DNA of 64,000 nt. Origin: Prolixibacteraceae bacterium (GTDB taxonomy: Bacteria; Bacteroidota; Bacteroidia; Bacteroidales; Prolixibacteraceae). A program made the translations under genes and the position numbers. The notes under the pieces are model-generated. The model was not told the origin of the DNA, made no database searches, and was given only the letters and a program-made list of their open reading frames with translations. Positions 25,886 to 35,261 of the stretch are shown here, one piece after another (within the stretch, counting starts at the first letter, position 1; every line of letters starts with the position of its first letter). The DNA is taken from assembly GCA_025210775.1 (NCBI GenBank), contig JAOARB010000013.1, positions 124,001 to 188,000 on the forward strand, written 5' to 3'.

Positions 25886-27205
25886 CTAGCATTTAGGCTT
25901 CTTTGGAAGCGCTACTTTAAGATAACAATAGCCTAATATTCCTGCTAAAGTTGATCCAACTAAGACACCTATTTTAGCTGCACTTAGCATTGCAACATCC
26001 ATATATGCCAAATTACTAATGAAAAGTGACATCGTAAAACCAAGCCCCCCTAGCATTGCGAGTCCAAACATCTGATTCCACTTAATTCCATTTGGCAATT
26101 CTGCTATTTTAAGTTTTACACCGAGCCATGCAACAGATAATATCCCAAATGTTTTACCTAACAATAAAGCTAGTCCTACACTCAATGAAATATAATCATA
26201 ATCAACACCAGTAGAACTTCCCGAAGAGAGATGAACCCCAGCATTTGCGAGTGCAAAGATTGGCATAATAAAGAAATTGACAACTTTATGCAACTTATGT
26301 TCCAAGAACTGAACAGGACTTAAAACACGTTTCGCATTTTTCCTCAAGTGATCAATCTTATGCATATCAGAATCACTAATAGTATAAGGAGTCGTTAGAC
26401 TCGAATCAATTGAAATTTTTGGTAATGTTTTATTAAAAATTCCCTCATTCAACTCTCTACGAATTGGTATTGTGAATGCAACTAAAACACCAGCAATCGT
26501 AGCATGTATACCCGATAAATAGAAGAAATACCATACTACAATACCTAAAATAACATATAGATAGATCTTATATACTCTACTACGATTTAACACAAACATT
26601 ACAGCCAATATAGCTAATGCATAGTATAAATAACCTACCGCTAAATTAGAAGTATAAAACAATGCAATTACTCCAATAGCACCAAGATCATCCACAATCG
26701 CCAGAGCAACAAGAAACACCTTTAATGGTAGCGGAACACGTTTCCCAAGAAGACTTAAAATCCCCAAAGAAAATGCAATATCTGTTGCCATTGGAATACC
26801 CCAACCTTGTGCTCCAGGGCGTCCAGCGGCAAAAATCACAAATAAAGCAGCAGGGACTATCATTCCCCCAATAGCACCCAAAGCTGGAAATATTGCCTTT
26901 TTAAAAGAAGAAAGCTCTCCAGCAATAATTTCTCTCTTTATCTCTAATCCTACCACAAAAAAGAACACCGCCATTAATACATCATTCACCCAATGGAGAA
27001 GATGCATTTCAAAATGGAAAGACCCAACCTGAATAGCTATTTCAGAATGGAGAAGATGTTCATAAGCATCTTGAAATGGAGAATTTGCCCACAACAATGC
27101 AGCAAATGTACAAAGGATAAGCAAGACTCCACCAGAAGCATCTGCTTCAAGAAACTGGTGAAAACGGGCTCTTATTCGCCCTGTTTTTTTAGATTCTATA
27201 TTCAT
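25886..27205 (-). CDS. nhaA: Na+/H+ antiporter NhaA
   Basis: Inner-membrane antiporter that expels Na+ (or Li+) in exchange for protons, for pH and salt homeostasis. 439 residues, slightly longer than E. coli NhaA, with about 12 membrane segments. The ion-binding pair is Asp172-Asp173 (ALAIVDDLGAIG), and the helix IV motif is MATDIAFSLG with Asp142. GLEIKREIIAGELS (86-99) is the family signature near the N-terminus. The loop at about 255-290 (KISIDSSLTTPYTISDSDMH) is longer than in the E. coli protein, as in other Bacteroidota. Monocistronic. Confidence 0.97.
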   Translation of the reverse strand: MNIESKKTGRIRARFHQFLEADASGGVLLILCTFAALLWANSPFQDAYEHLLHSEIAIQVGSFHFEMHLLHWVNDVLMAVFFFVVGLEIKREIIAGELSSFKKAIFPALGAIGGMIVPAALFVIFAAGRPGAQGWGIPMATDIAFSLGILSLLGKRVPLPLKVFLVALAIVDDLGAIGVIALFYTSNLAVGYLYYALAILAVMFVLNRSRVYKIYLYVILGIVVWYFFYLSGIHATIAGVLVAFTIPIRRELNEGIFNKTLPKISIDSSLTTPYTISDSDMHKIDHLRKNAKRVLSPVQFLEHKLHKVVNFFIMPIFALANAGVHLSSGSSTGVDYDYISLSVGLALLLGKTFGILSVAWLGVKLKIAELPNGIKWNQMFGLAMLGGLGFTMSLFISNLAYMDVAMLSAAKIGVLVGSTLAGILGYCYLKVALPKKPKC

Positions 27206-27345
27206 GTTTCAAAATAATTTCGTTTCGCGTTCTATTTTTTCTCATTATGTTACAAGGAGTGAAAATAGTAAGGGGTAAAATAACGCTTTCTTCTTTTTAA
27301 AAATAAGTGCAATTTTCATACTTAGTTCATTTTATTAGTTAAAAA

Positions 27346-29361
27346 CTAGTTAATTGGTACGATCTTCAATGCAAAACCTCCACCGTTAGTCATATGGATA
27401 TTTAGCACATCATGTGTCGTTACTTCTTTTGTTTCAATAGCGATCTTCTCTGGTGAAGTTTCATAATTTGTTTCTTTGCTATCTCTATAAATAGTAACTT
27501 GATACTTCTTACTACCTTCTAAGAAATTCAAAGAAAAACTACAGTCGCGCGCTTTTTCATTAGTAAGTCCCCCAACAAACCAATTTTCACCACTACGACG
27601 TACAACTACCACTTCTTCCCCTATATTCGCAACAGGAACCAATGTCTCGTCCCATGTAGTAGGTACATCTTCTACAAAAGCTAATGCAGGATTCCCTTCC
27701 ATATTTTCAGGAAGATCAGCAACCATCTGCCATGGAGAAAATAGTACAACATAATTTGCCAACTGTTTTGCAAGAGTTGTATGTGCTCTTGTCATTGAAA
27801 TATCATCACAATTCCAACGTTTTCTTTGATCTTTTGTATTCTTAATGAGAATATCAAAGATACCAGGAGTATAATCAATTGGTCCACCTAGCATACGAGT
27901 AAACGGAAGTGTAGCATAGTGACTTGGAGGATTACCTGTGCTCCAAGCATTCCATTCTTGTCCTCTTACACCTTCTCTAGTCATCATATTTGGCCAAGTT
28001 CGAGAGATACCTGTCGCCTTAATTGGTTCATGAGCATCCACCATCAAATTATACTTTGCAGCCATTTTCACAACACGGCGATAATGGTTCACCATATACT
28101 GTCCATGATGGTGTTGACCACGCGGATAAATACCTCCAGCATATCCTGTTTTCACACCTACTGCACCATGATCATGTAATAATTTCATTGCTGCTTCAAG
28201 GTTCTTTTCATATGTAATGATGTCCCCACCTGTTTCATGATGCCCAATAAATCCAACACCATTCTCTTTCGCATAACGAGTCACTTCTTCCAGATCAAAA
28301 TCACGTGCAGGAGTCACTTGGTCAAATGCACCTTGTTGTCCCCATTTGTCCCAACCTTTATTCCATCCTTCTGGCAAGAATCCGTTAAAACCATGTTTTT
28401 TAGCAAAATCAATATATCTTTTAGAGTTTTCAGTTGTAGCACCATGACGGTCACCTTCAACCCAAACCTCTGTTCCAATATGCATTCCCCACCAAACACC
28501 TACATATTTAATTGGTTGAATCCAATCTGTATTTTTAATTTTTGAAGGTTCGTTTAGGTTAAGAATCATACCTGAAGTAATGAGGTCTCCTGCATGAGAT
28601 GCAATCTGAATTGTTCTCCAAGGAGAGACCAAGGAATCTTTCAAACGAACTTTAACGCCATCAGGCCATGGTACAAGATTGGCTTCCAAAAGATTGTTTC
28701 CACCATCATTTACCACTGTCATTCCTGCATAGTTTGTCAGATTAGCTTCATGAATACTCAAATAAATACCATCTTCTCTTTTCATTGTGATAGGAGTATT
28801 GGCATCTTTAATCTGAGATAGGCGCTTATGACGATATAACTTTTCATAAGAGTCATAATCAGCAGGGATAGACCATGAATCAGGGTTTCCTTTGATATTA
28901 AACTGAGTCAATTCATTTGAAACAAGAATACTATCCACCATGTTTGTTTGAGGAATCACATATCTAAATGCAACACCTTCATCAAAGACACGGAAATAAA
29001 TCTTCATCTCTTGACGAGCATCATTACGAAGAGTCCAAGCTACCTCATTGTAGTTGTTTTTAATCTTTGAAGCTTGTCCCCATACAGGATTCCAAACTTC
29101 GCGATGCATAACTGTATCGCAAGAAACTGCTATCATCTCCTCATCTAAACCACTAAGGTTCTTAAACTGAAGACCCAAACGCGATTTTCCAACCACCATC
29201 TTGTTCTTGTAATAGATCTGATAGTAAGGGGCACCGTTCTCAAGGCTTAGTTTCACCTTTACATCTTGATCTGGGGAAGAAATTTTACTTCGACGTGGAG
29301 AGTTACATGAAATCATGATCACTCCTAGGAATAACGAGATAATTGTTATTAGCCTGTTCAT
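27346..29361 (-). CDS. GH97 alpha-glucosidase lipoprotein, inverting SusB-type
   Basis: 671 residues from the ATG at 29359-29361. Lipoprotein signal MNRLITIISLFLGVIMISCN. The N-terminal beta-sandwich begins with a GH97 start (SPDQDVKVKLSLENGAPYY), followed by the (beta/alpha)8 barrel. Three glutamates stand at Glu376 (HHETGG), Glu445 (DAHEPIKATG) and Glu469 (RGQEWNAW); their spacing of 69 and 24 residues equals that of E439, E508 and E532 in B. thetaiotaomicron SusB, the inverting, calcium-dependent type. It should cleave alpha-linked glucosides in the periplasm. An upstream in-frame start at 29424 is rejected because the TATATTTG promoter element overlaps it and the lipoprotein signal begins at 29361. 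The TonB receptor lies 268 nt upstream on the same strand. Confidence 0.95.
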   Translation of the reverse strand: MNRLITIISLFLGVIMISCNSPRRSKISSPDQDVKVKLSLENGAPYYQIYYKNKMVVGKSRLGLQFKNLSGLDEEMIAVSCDTVMHREVWNPVWGQASKIKNNYNEVAWTLRNDARQEMKIYFRVFDEGVAFRYVIPQTNMVDSILVSNELTQFNIKGNPDSWSIPADYDSYEKLYRHKRLSQIKDANTPITMKREDGIYLSIHEANLTNYAGMTVVNDGGNNLLEANLVPWPDGVKVRLKDSLVSPWRTIQIASHAGDLITSGMILNLNEPSKIKNTDWIQPIKYVGVWWGMHIGTEVWVEGDRHGATTENSKRYIDFAKKHGFNGFLPEGWNKGWDKWGQQGAFDQVTPARDFDLEEVTRYAKENGVGFIGHHETGGDIITYEKNLEAAMKLLHDHGAVGVKTGYAGGIYPRGQHHHGQYMVNHYRRVVKMAAKYNLMVDAHEPIKATGISRTWPNMMTREGVRGQEWNAWSTGNPPSHYATLPFTRMLGGPIDYTPGIFDILIKNTKDQRKRWNCDDISMTRAHTTLAKQLANYVVLFSPWQMVADLPENMEGNPALAFVEDVPTTWDETLVPVANIGEEVVVVRRSGENWFVGGLTNEKARDCSFSLNFLEGSKKYQVTIYRDSKETNYETSPEKIAIETKEVTTHDVLNIHMTNGGGFALKIVPIN

Positions 29362-29427
29362 GTTAATTTTTTTTTGAAACTTTATTATTACATTTTTAAT
29401 ATGACAAAAAGTGTTCACGCACAATTA

Positions 29428-29435
29428 CAAATATA
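29428..29435 (-). promoter_or_regulatory. -7 promoter element, GH97 gene
   Basis: TATATTTG on the minus strand, 67 nt from the ATG at 29361. Its place argues for separate transcription from the TonB receptor gene upstream. Confidence 0.5.
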
Positions 29436-29628
29436 TGATAATCTCCCCACATTAATTCTAGGAATAATAATAAATTAAATTAACAAACATTCCAATTAAA
29501 TAAACATTTCCTCTAACATGAAAAGAAAAAAGAAAGAATAACAAACCACGATTTATGTTATTTAACAGAAACACAACATCTTAACAACACAAACAAATTA
29601 AGAATAACGATCTACAGTAAAAAAAAAG

Positions 29629-32025
29629 TTAAAAAACGAATTTCACACCTATATTAAATCTTCTTCCTGTTAAGTGGTTAGGAACCGCATACTGATTTGA
29701 TTTTATATCTGTGATCCAATAATAAGAGATCGTATTTGACATATCAAAAAGATTAAAGATATCGACAAATAACCATGCCTCATCCAACCATCTAGAAGAA
29801 CGCTTTACTAATAGAGATTTTGAGAACCCAATATCTACCCTCTTATATGTAGGCATTCGAAAATATTGATCTGTTTTTATCTTCTGTGGAGCAGAGAATG
29901 GCAACCCAGAAGACAAATAAAATAGAAGTTTCATCTTGAGGCTCTTATTTCCAGGAAAATAGTCTTGAAAGAACAAATTGAAATTCAATCTTTCATCAGA
30001 AGGACGAGGGATATACCCATATAGGTCACCATCAATATCTTCTTCTGTTTTCAATAACGACAAACTCATCCAAGAATCAACACCAGGAACAAACTCTCCA
30101 GCGAACTTCACGTCAAAACCCTTGCTATAGCCTTTGCTCTGGTATTCAGGCAAGTATTGTATATATACATTATCCACCAAGTAAGGAATCATATTTGACA
30201 GCTTCTTATAATAAGCTTCCATCGAAATATTCATTTTGCGTCCCCACACATTTACAGGCTGACTATAGCCCAAAATATAATGAACAGACTTCTGAGGATC
30301 AATATTTTCATAAAATGTACCATCAATAGATTTGAATTCCTTATAGAATGGCATCTGTTGATAAACGCCCCATGCAAAACGCAATACCTTTTCATTCTTA
30401 AACGTTGCACTTAAAGAGGTACGAGGACTAAAGATTCCTTTATTAAGGTAATCCCAATATTGATATCTGGCTCCAATATTTAAAGCCATATCAACATTTC
30501 CCACGGGGAAAAACAAATTCTCGGAGACATAGGCCTGATACCTTAAACTCGACAAATCTTGTTTCATTCGATAATATTGTCTTACCTTAACTAGTTTTTC
30601 ATCATCAGGAAGAAAGTAGCCTGAAGAATCATAGACAGTCCATCTTTTACTGTCCTCATATATATTCTCCTTTTCGATCTTACCACCAACTTGAAAACGA
30701 TGCATTTCGTTGAAATACTTAAACTTAAATTGCAAAGCATCGATAGTAATGTCCACCTTCTCGTTTGCATGTTTCATATCCGACCCCACACCAGCATGAT
30801 TATCCACATCTTGCGTAGGCTCTAAAGGATCATAACCAGCCTTATGAAGATAATATTGACCCAAGATATCATATCGTATTCGTTCCTTATTGGTCCATCG
30901 CGAACCAATCAAAGCGAAATCCATTCTATCATTAAACTTATACCTAAACTTTAGTGCATTGGTATAATTAAGAAATTGGTCTTTCTCTTGACCTTCATAA
31001 TAGATTACAAAATTGATTGGATCATTCATTGTTCCAAATTTTGTTTCTCTGGTCTGAGGAACAAAAGAATATTCATTTTTGGATAGAAAAAAGAGGTAAT
31101 CCAATGAGATATTCTGATTTAATCGATAAGAAATCAAACTTTGGATATCATAAAATACTGGGGAATAATTACCTTTCTCATCAGATCCTGACAACAAATA
31201 ATTAGTCGTTTTATATCGTCCCCCCACATTATAAGAAAGCTTATCTTTTATCTTCCCTTGAGTATGTATATTCGCGCCCAAGATACTTCCTTCTACAGTT
31301 GTCTTTGTCGTATCAGACTCTTTATAATGTATCGATAAAACAGAAGAGAGCTTATCACCATAACAAGCAGAGAAGCCACCAGTTGAGAATTGTACTCCAT
31401 CCACCATTTGAGGGTTTACTGAACTTAATCCTTCTTGCTTCCCTGATCGATACAACAATGACTTATGAATTTCTATATCGTTTATATACAATAAATTCTC
31501 ATCAAAATTTCCCCCTCTTACAGTATATTGATTACTCAGCTCATTACGAGCCTGAACTCCTGGCTGGGTTTTTAGCATACTTTCTAAAGAACCTGTAGCC
31601 GAACTATTCATCATCTGAATACCAGTAAACTCTAAGCTCTTCATCGATGATTCACCTCTATCAGAAGAGACCTTAACCTCATCTATCTCAAGATCAACAG
31701 GCTCCATCTTGATTATAAGAAATGATTTCAACAAAGGATCAATATTAATCTTTTGCGATACATAAGCAACATGACTCACTTCAATTTCTCTAGCAGATAC
31801 TGGTACATTAAATTGAAAAACACCATTCTTTTGTGTTAAAACACCAGTATGATTCTTTCGACAAACCACTCCCACCCCTTCTATTGCCTCACCTGTAGTA
31901 GAGACAACACGACCTTTCAGCATAACTAGTCGTTCATTTTGTTGCCCAAATAAAAAATTACTACTCAAGCTAAACAACAACAGTAGCAGTTGTATTCGGA
32001 ATATTTTATGTTTAAAGAAGTTCAT
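29629..32025 (-). CDS. TonB-dependent outer membrane receptor with carboxypeptidase-like regulatory domain
   Basis: 798 residues with a signal peptide (LLLLLFSLSSNFLFGQ). Residues about 35-115 form a CarboxypepD_reg-like domain (LKGRVVSTTGEAIEGVGVVC). Next comes the plug (about 130-240, with LKTQPGVQARNELSNQYTVR, then GGNFDENLLYINDIEI) and the 22-strand barrel, ending with RFNIGVKFVF, a C-terminal Phe as in outer-membrane proteins. At about 800 residues it is shorter than typical SusC proteins, and no SusD gene is adjacent. This suggests a siderophore, vitamin or small-substrate receptor rather than a full polysaccharide locus. Placed between the M13 peptidase and the GH97 gene. Confidence 0.94.
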   Translation of the reverse strand: MNFFKHKIFRIQLLLLLFSLSSNFLFGQQNERLVMLKGRVVSTTGEAIEGVGVVCRKNHTGVLTQKNGVFQFNVPVSAREIEVSHVAYVSQKINIDPLLKSFLIIKMEPVDLEIDEVKVSSDRGESSMKSLEFTGIQMMNSSATGSLESMLKTQPGVQARNELSNQYTVRGGNFDENLLYINDIEIHKSLLYRSGKQEGLSSVNPQMVDGVQFSTGGFSACYGDKLSSVLSIHYKESDTTKTTVEGSILGANIHTQGKIKDKLSYNVGGRYKTTNYLLSGSDEKGNYSPVFYDIQSLISYRLNQNISLDYLFFLSKNEYSFVPQTRETKFGTMNDPINFVIYYEGQEKDQFLNYTNALKFRYKFNDRMDFALIGSRWTNKERIRYDILGQYYLHKAGYDPLEPTQDVDNHAGVGSDMKHANEKVDITIDALQFKFKYFNEMHRFQVGGKIEKENIYEDSKRWTVYDSSGYFLPDDEKLVKVRQYYRMKQDLSSLRYQAYVSENLFFPVGNVDMALNIGARYQYWDYLNKGIFSPRTSLSATFKNEKVLRFAWGVYQQMPFYKEFKSIDGTFYENIDPQKSVHYILGYSQPVNVWGRKMNISMEAYYKKLSNMIPYLVDNVYIQYLPEYQSKGYSKGFDVKFAGEFVPGVDSWMSLSLLKTEEDIDGDLYGYIPRPSDERLNFNLFFQDYFPGNKSLKMKLLFYLSSGLPFSAPQKIKTDQYFRMPTYKRVDIGFSKSLLVKRSSRWLDEAWLFVDIFNLFDMSNTISYYWITDIKSNQYAVPNHLTGRRFNIGVKFVF

Positions 32026-32107
32026 ATAGTAAGGTTAATATTAGTCCATTTCTCTTTATGATAACTCTTTTTTTTTAAGGTTAGTATACTACAATGCTAA
32101 AATAAAA

Positions 32108-32138
32108 AAGGAGAACCCTAACAAATAGAGTTCTCCTT
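32108..32138 (-). terminator. Terminator of the M13 peptidase gene
   Basis: AAGGAGAAC (32108-32116) and GTTCTCCTT (32130-32138) pair 23 nt past the minus-strand stop at 32162 and run into TTTTTTATT on that strand. Confidence 0.88.
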
Positions 32139-32161
32139 ATTAAAATCGATGAAAAAAAAGA

Positions 32162-34210
32162 TTACCAAATAATAGCTCTTTCATTCTCTGGTAAATACAT
32201 TTTATCTCCTTCTTTCACACTAAATGCATGATAGAATTCAGGAACATTACGTAAAATACCATTTGTTCTATATTCTCCTAAAGAGTGTGGATCAGTCTTT
32301 GTTCTTCTAAGTTTCTCTGCATCACGTGTATTACTAGCCCATACGTGTGCATATGCCAAAAAGAATCGTTGATTTGGAGTGAAACCATCAATCTTATTAT
32401 CGTTCTTTTTCACTTTTTGGAATGCTTGATAAGAAATATTAACCCCTCCAAGGTCAGCAATATTTTCACCCAATGTCAAACTACCATTAGCATGAACTGT
32501 ATCTACAACAACAAAACTATTATACTGTTCTACAAGAATCTTAGAACGTGCTTCAAAACGTCTTGCATCATCTTCTGTCCACCAGTCATTAAAGTTTCCA
32601 TCTTTGTCAAACTTACGACCTTGATCATCAAAACCGTGAGTCATCTCATGTCCAATAACCACACCAATAGCACCATAGTTTACTGCATCATCCGCAGACA
32701 TATTAAAAAATGGAGGTTGAAGAATTGCAGCAGGGAATACAATCTCATTCATACTTGGAGAATAATAAGCATTCACTGTTTGAGGAGACATTCCCCATTC
32801 CATCTTATCAACCGGTTTATAAAGTTTTCTTTTGTTCTCTTCAAAACCAAAAGCACTCGCACGGATCACATTCTCTACATATGAATCATCTTGAATATTT
32901 AGAGAAGAGTAATCTTTCCATTTGTCAGGATAACCAACCTTCAAATTGATTGCTTTCAGCTTCTCTAATGCTTTCTCTTTAGTTTCTGAACCCATCCATT
33001 TCAACTCTTGGATTCTTTCCCCCAAAGAAATACGAAGGTTTCCAACCAAATCAACCATTCTTTGTTTTGCTTCTGGTGGGAAATATTTTGCGACATAAAG
33101 TTGACCAATAGCCTCACTAAGTGAACCATTTACAGTCCCTTGAACACGTTTCCATCGAGGCAACTGTTGTTCTTTACCACTTAATACTTTACCATAGAAT
33201 GCAAAATTTTGCTCATTAAAAGCGGTTGGTAAATATGAAGCAACTTCATTTAAGAAATTCCAAGTCAAATAGTTCTTCCAAGTTTCTAAATCTACTGTTT
33301 TAAATTGCTCTGCAAAGAAAGCCATATATTCAGGTTGGTTAATGTTGATCTCTTTTATTTCATCAACACCTAAACCTTTGAAATACATATCCCAATTGAT
33401 CTGAGGAGCCAGCTTCTTCAGTCCATCAAGATCATACATATTGTATCTATTTTCAGGAGAACGTCTCTCTAAACGAGTCATCATATGTTGGGCCAAAGTC
33501 TCTTCTAAACCATACACTGAAGAAGCCATTTTTGCAGCTTTAGCATCCGATTTGCCTAACAACTTAAACATCTTAACCAAATGATCTTTATAAGCTGCTC
33601 TAATTTTCTCTGCTTGCTCTCCTTTTTCAGTATAATAATCTCTATCAGGCAAACCTAAACCAGCTTGACACATGTTAGCAATCACATAATTGCTATTCTT
33701 CATATCAGAAGAAGCATAAAATGCGAATCCAGGATTTAAGAAATGTCTATGATAAGTTGCAATTTCTGCAAGCAATTGATTTTTATTCGAAATATTTTCA
33801 ATTCGATCAAAATACTTCTCTACTGGCTTCAATCCATCCTTATTAATTTTGGCAGTATCCATACCAAGATTATAGAATGTAGCAATCTTATATCCTACCG
33901 AACCATCTTTCTGTGGTGTCGTTGAAATCTCACCAATAAGATTTTTCACTTGCTCTTGAGCACGATCGCCTAATGCATCAAAAGAACCATAACGACTCCT
34001 ATCCGCTGGTAATGGATTTAGTTTTTTCCATCCACCATTAGCATACGCATTAAAATCCTCTCTTGGATTTGCTTTCAAATCCAAATTTGCGACATCAATA
34101 GCAGGTTCTGTCTCTTGGGTTTTCTTTGTTGTACTCATATTACAGGATCCAAGTGATAATGCAACACAAGTAAACAAACAACCAACACCGTAATTAATTT
34201 GCTTGTTCAT
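32162..34210 (-). CDS. M13-family zinc metallopeptidase (PepO/neprilysin-like) lipoprotein
   Basis: Envelope endopeptidase. 682 residues, normal M13 length. Lipoprotein signal with lipobox SLGSC (Cys about 23). Zinc site HEMTH: His521, Glu522 and His525 (VIGHEMTHGFDDQG). The third ligand is Glu582 (GENIADLGG). The substrate motif NAYYSPSMNEIVFPAAIL and the C-terminal RTNGILRNVPEFYHAFSV are hallmarks of the family. Likely cleaves oligopeptides outside the inner membrane. Monocistronic: own promoter word upstream and terminator downstream. Confidence 0.97.
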   Translation of the reverse strand: MNKQINYGVGCLFTCVALSLGSCNMSTTKKTQETEPAIDVANLDLKANPREDFNAYANGGWKKLNPLPADRSRYGSFDALGDRAQEQVKNLIGEISTTPQKDGSVGYKIATFYNLGMDTAKINKDGLKPVEKYFDRIENISNKNQLLAEIATYHRHFLNPGFAFYASSDMKNSNYVIANMCQAGLGLPDRDYYTEKGEQAEKIRAAYKDHLVKMFKLLGKSDAKAAKMASSVYGLEETLAQHMMTRLERRSPENRYNMYDLDGLKKLAPQINWDMYFKGLGVDEIKEININQPEYMAFFAEQFKTVDLETWKNYLTWNFLNEVASYLPTAFNEQNFAFYGKVLSGKEQQLPRWKRVQGTVNGSLSEAIGQLYVAKYFPPEAKQRMVDLVGNLRISLGERIQELKWMGSETKEKALEKLKAINLKVGYPDKWKDYSSLNIQDDSYVENVIRASAFGFEENKRKLYKPVDKMEWGMSPQTVNAYYSPSMNEIVFPAAILQPPFFNMSADDAVNYGAIGVVIGHEMTHGFDDQGRKFDKDGNFNDWWTEDDARRFEARSKILVEQYNSFVVVDTVHANGSLTLGENIADLGGVNISYQAFQKVKKNDNKIDGFTPNQRFFLAYAHVWASNTRDAEKLRRTKTDPHSLGEYRTNGILRNVPEFYHAFSVKEGDKMYLPENERAIIW

Positions 34211-34238
34211 CTTTGCTTATTATTTAAAATTCTCAAAA

Positions 34239-34246
34239 CAAAGATA
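34239..34246 (-). promoter_or_regulatory. -7 promoter element, M13 peptidase gene
   Basis: TATCTTTG on the minus strand, 29 nt from the ATG at 34210; exact TAnnTTTG match. Confidence 0.5.
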
Positions 34247-34663
34247 ACAGCTTTTAGACATAATTAACAGAAATCAGATATCAATTCTTTAGAATAAATC
34301 TTCTCTCTGACAAAAATCATTAGACATAAATGACTTTCCTTTCTAAAGTGAACTCAATTTAACATATCTACAATATTTTTACCAAGCAAGCCCCTTATTG
34401 TTTTTTGTAATCCATGATTTAAAGATCTATACTTATCCTCTCCAAAATTGACATCTCTAATACGATTCATTATCTCTAATAACTTAGTAGTATCGAAACA
34501 ATCAACAACGTTACCACAAACGCTAGTTTATGCCTACGCCCAATAAGTGTCGATATCATAGATCAAAAAAGATAGCATAAGGTTGATAAAAGCCAAAATA
34601 CTGAATAATACAGTGTCGAAACAGCTTTTAATCGTGTTTAAAACATATTATGTACACCGACTA

Positions 34664-34745
34664 TTAACCCATTCTTAACCTTCCCTATACCCACAACCCC
34701 ATTTTGGGTAAAGGGAAGGTTAAGAGAAGGTAAAGAAAGGGTTAA
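34664..34745. repeat. Long imperfect palindrome
   Basis: Exact 14-bp arms TCTTAACCTTCCCT (34673-34686) and AGGGAAGGTTAAGA (34712-34725). Inside, after an A/A mismatch, lie TACCCA (34688-34693) and TGGGTA (34705-34710). Outside, TTAACCC (34664-34670) can face GGGTTAA (34739-34745). The structure is G+C-rich for this genome and not at a gene end. Confidence 0.75.
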
Positions 34746-34876
34746 GGTGATACGTTTAAGGCACCTATCATAATTAGTCCAATTATGGACATAAACATTA
34801 CTAAAACTATAATTGTAATCTATAAGATAAAAGTATCCGTTCGGAGACGCAGGTATATGAAGATTGATTTCTTCTA

Positions 34877-34960
34877 TTATAAAGACTCTTTCCAGTTTTG
34901 AAGAAGGAGGTCATCGTATTTCGATGGTTTGGTGTCGAATATACGATTTAAGACATCTGA
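34877..34960 (-). pseudogene. Remnant of IS66 transposase C-terminus
   Basis: Translates as SDVLNRIFDTKPSKYDDLLL then QNWKESL-stop. This matches the form of IS66 TnpC ends (D-V-L-x-R-I ... LLPxNWK). It has no start and is out of frame with the tnpA fragment. Confidence 0.65.
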
Positions 34961-34992
34961 CAAAGAAGCCTTCTTCTTGCTTAGAATGTTGC

Positions 34993-35124
34993 TTATGCAT
35001 ATTCTTTCTTCCAGTAGTTATATACAGAGAGACTTCGGTTGTTCTGTTTGCAGTAATCTATGTTGCTTAGTCCACTCATCTGTTGTGCTTCTATAAGATC
35101 AAACATCTGCTCTTTTTTACTCAT
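34993..35124 (-). pseudogene. Truncated IS66 accessory protein TnpA
   Basis: 43 codons, starting at ATG 35122-35124: MSKKEQMFDLIEAQQMSGLS, then NIDYCKQNNRSLSVYNYWKK. This is the conserved N-terminal helix-turn-helix of IS66 TnpA proteins of Bacteroidota (M-F-x-L-I-E, S-G-L-S, F/Y-C-K-x-N-N, Y-x-Y-W-K-K). A stop follows at once, whereas family members are about 90-130 residues. Confidence 0.72.
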
Positions 35125-35261
35125 CTATTCTTCTTTTTAGTTATGACACCCAAAGTAGAAGTCATTAAAACACATTACAAGATGTGAATAACCGAAGGCT
35201 TACCTTGCATTTTAAATAAAAATCACCATTTTTATTGTTTAAACAAATCAATTCATAAGCA

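Larger units (their letters stand above)
34833..35203 (-). mobile_element. Decayed IS66-family insertion sequence with large internal deletion
   Basis: About 370 bp keep only the two ends of an IS66-type element on the minus strand: the start of the accessory gene tnpA (34993-35124) and the tail of the transposase (34877-34960). The accessory tnpB gene and nearly all of tnpC are gone. The right end reads GTAAGCCTTCGGTTATT inward, a GTAA-type IS66 terminus; the left end GTATCCGTTCGG is its degenerate partner. No target duplication is visible in the flanks. The boundaries are inferred from these ends. Confidence 0.7.
34211..35261. other. Gene-free region with long palindrome and IS66 relic
   Basis: About 1050 bp between the divergent M13 peptidase and esterase genes. 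It holds a long imperfect palindrome at 34673-34725 and a decayed insertion sequence at 34833-35203. No intact gene is present. Confidence 0.75.

Noticed and set aside
32285..32884. Long (199-codon) plus-strand frame inside the M13 gene
   Set aside because: Complete M13 protein with zinc motif on the other strand; the plus frame has no family features and is a shadow.
34864..35070. Plus-strand 68-codon frame
   Set aside because: It is the antisense shadow of the IS66 relic, whose minus-strand translation matches known family motifs.
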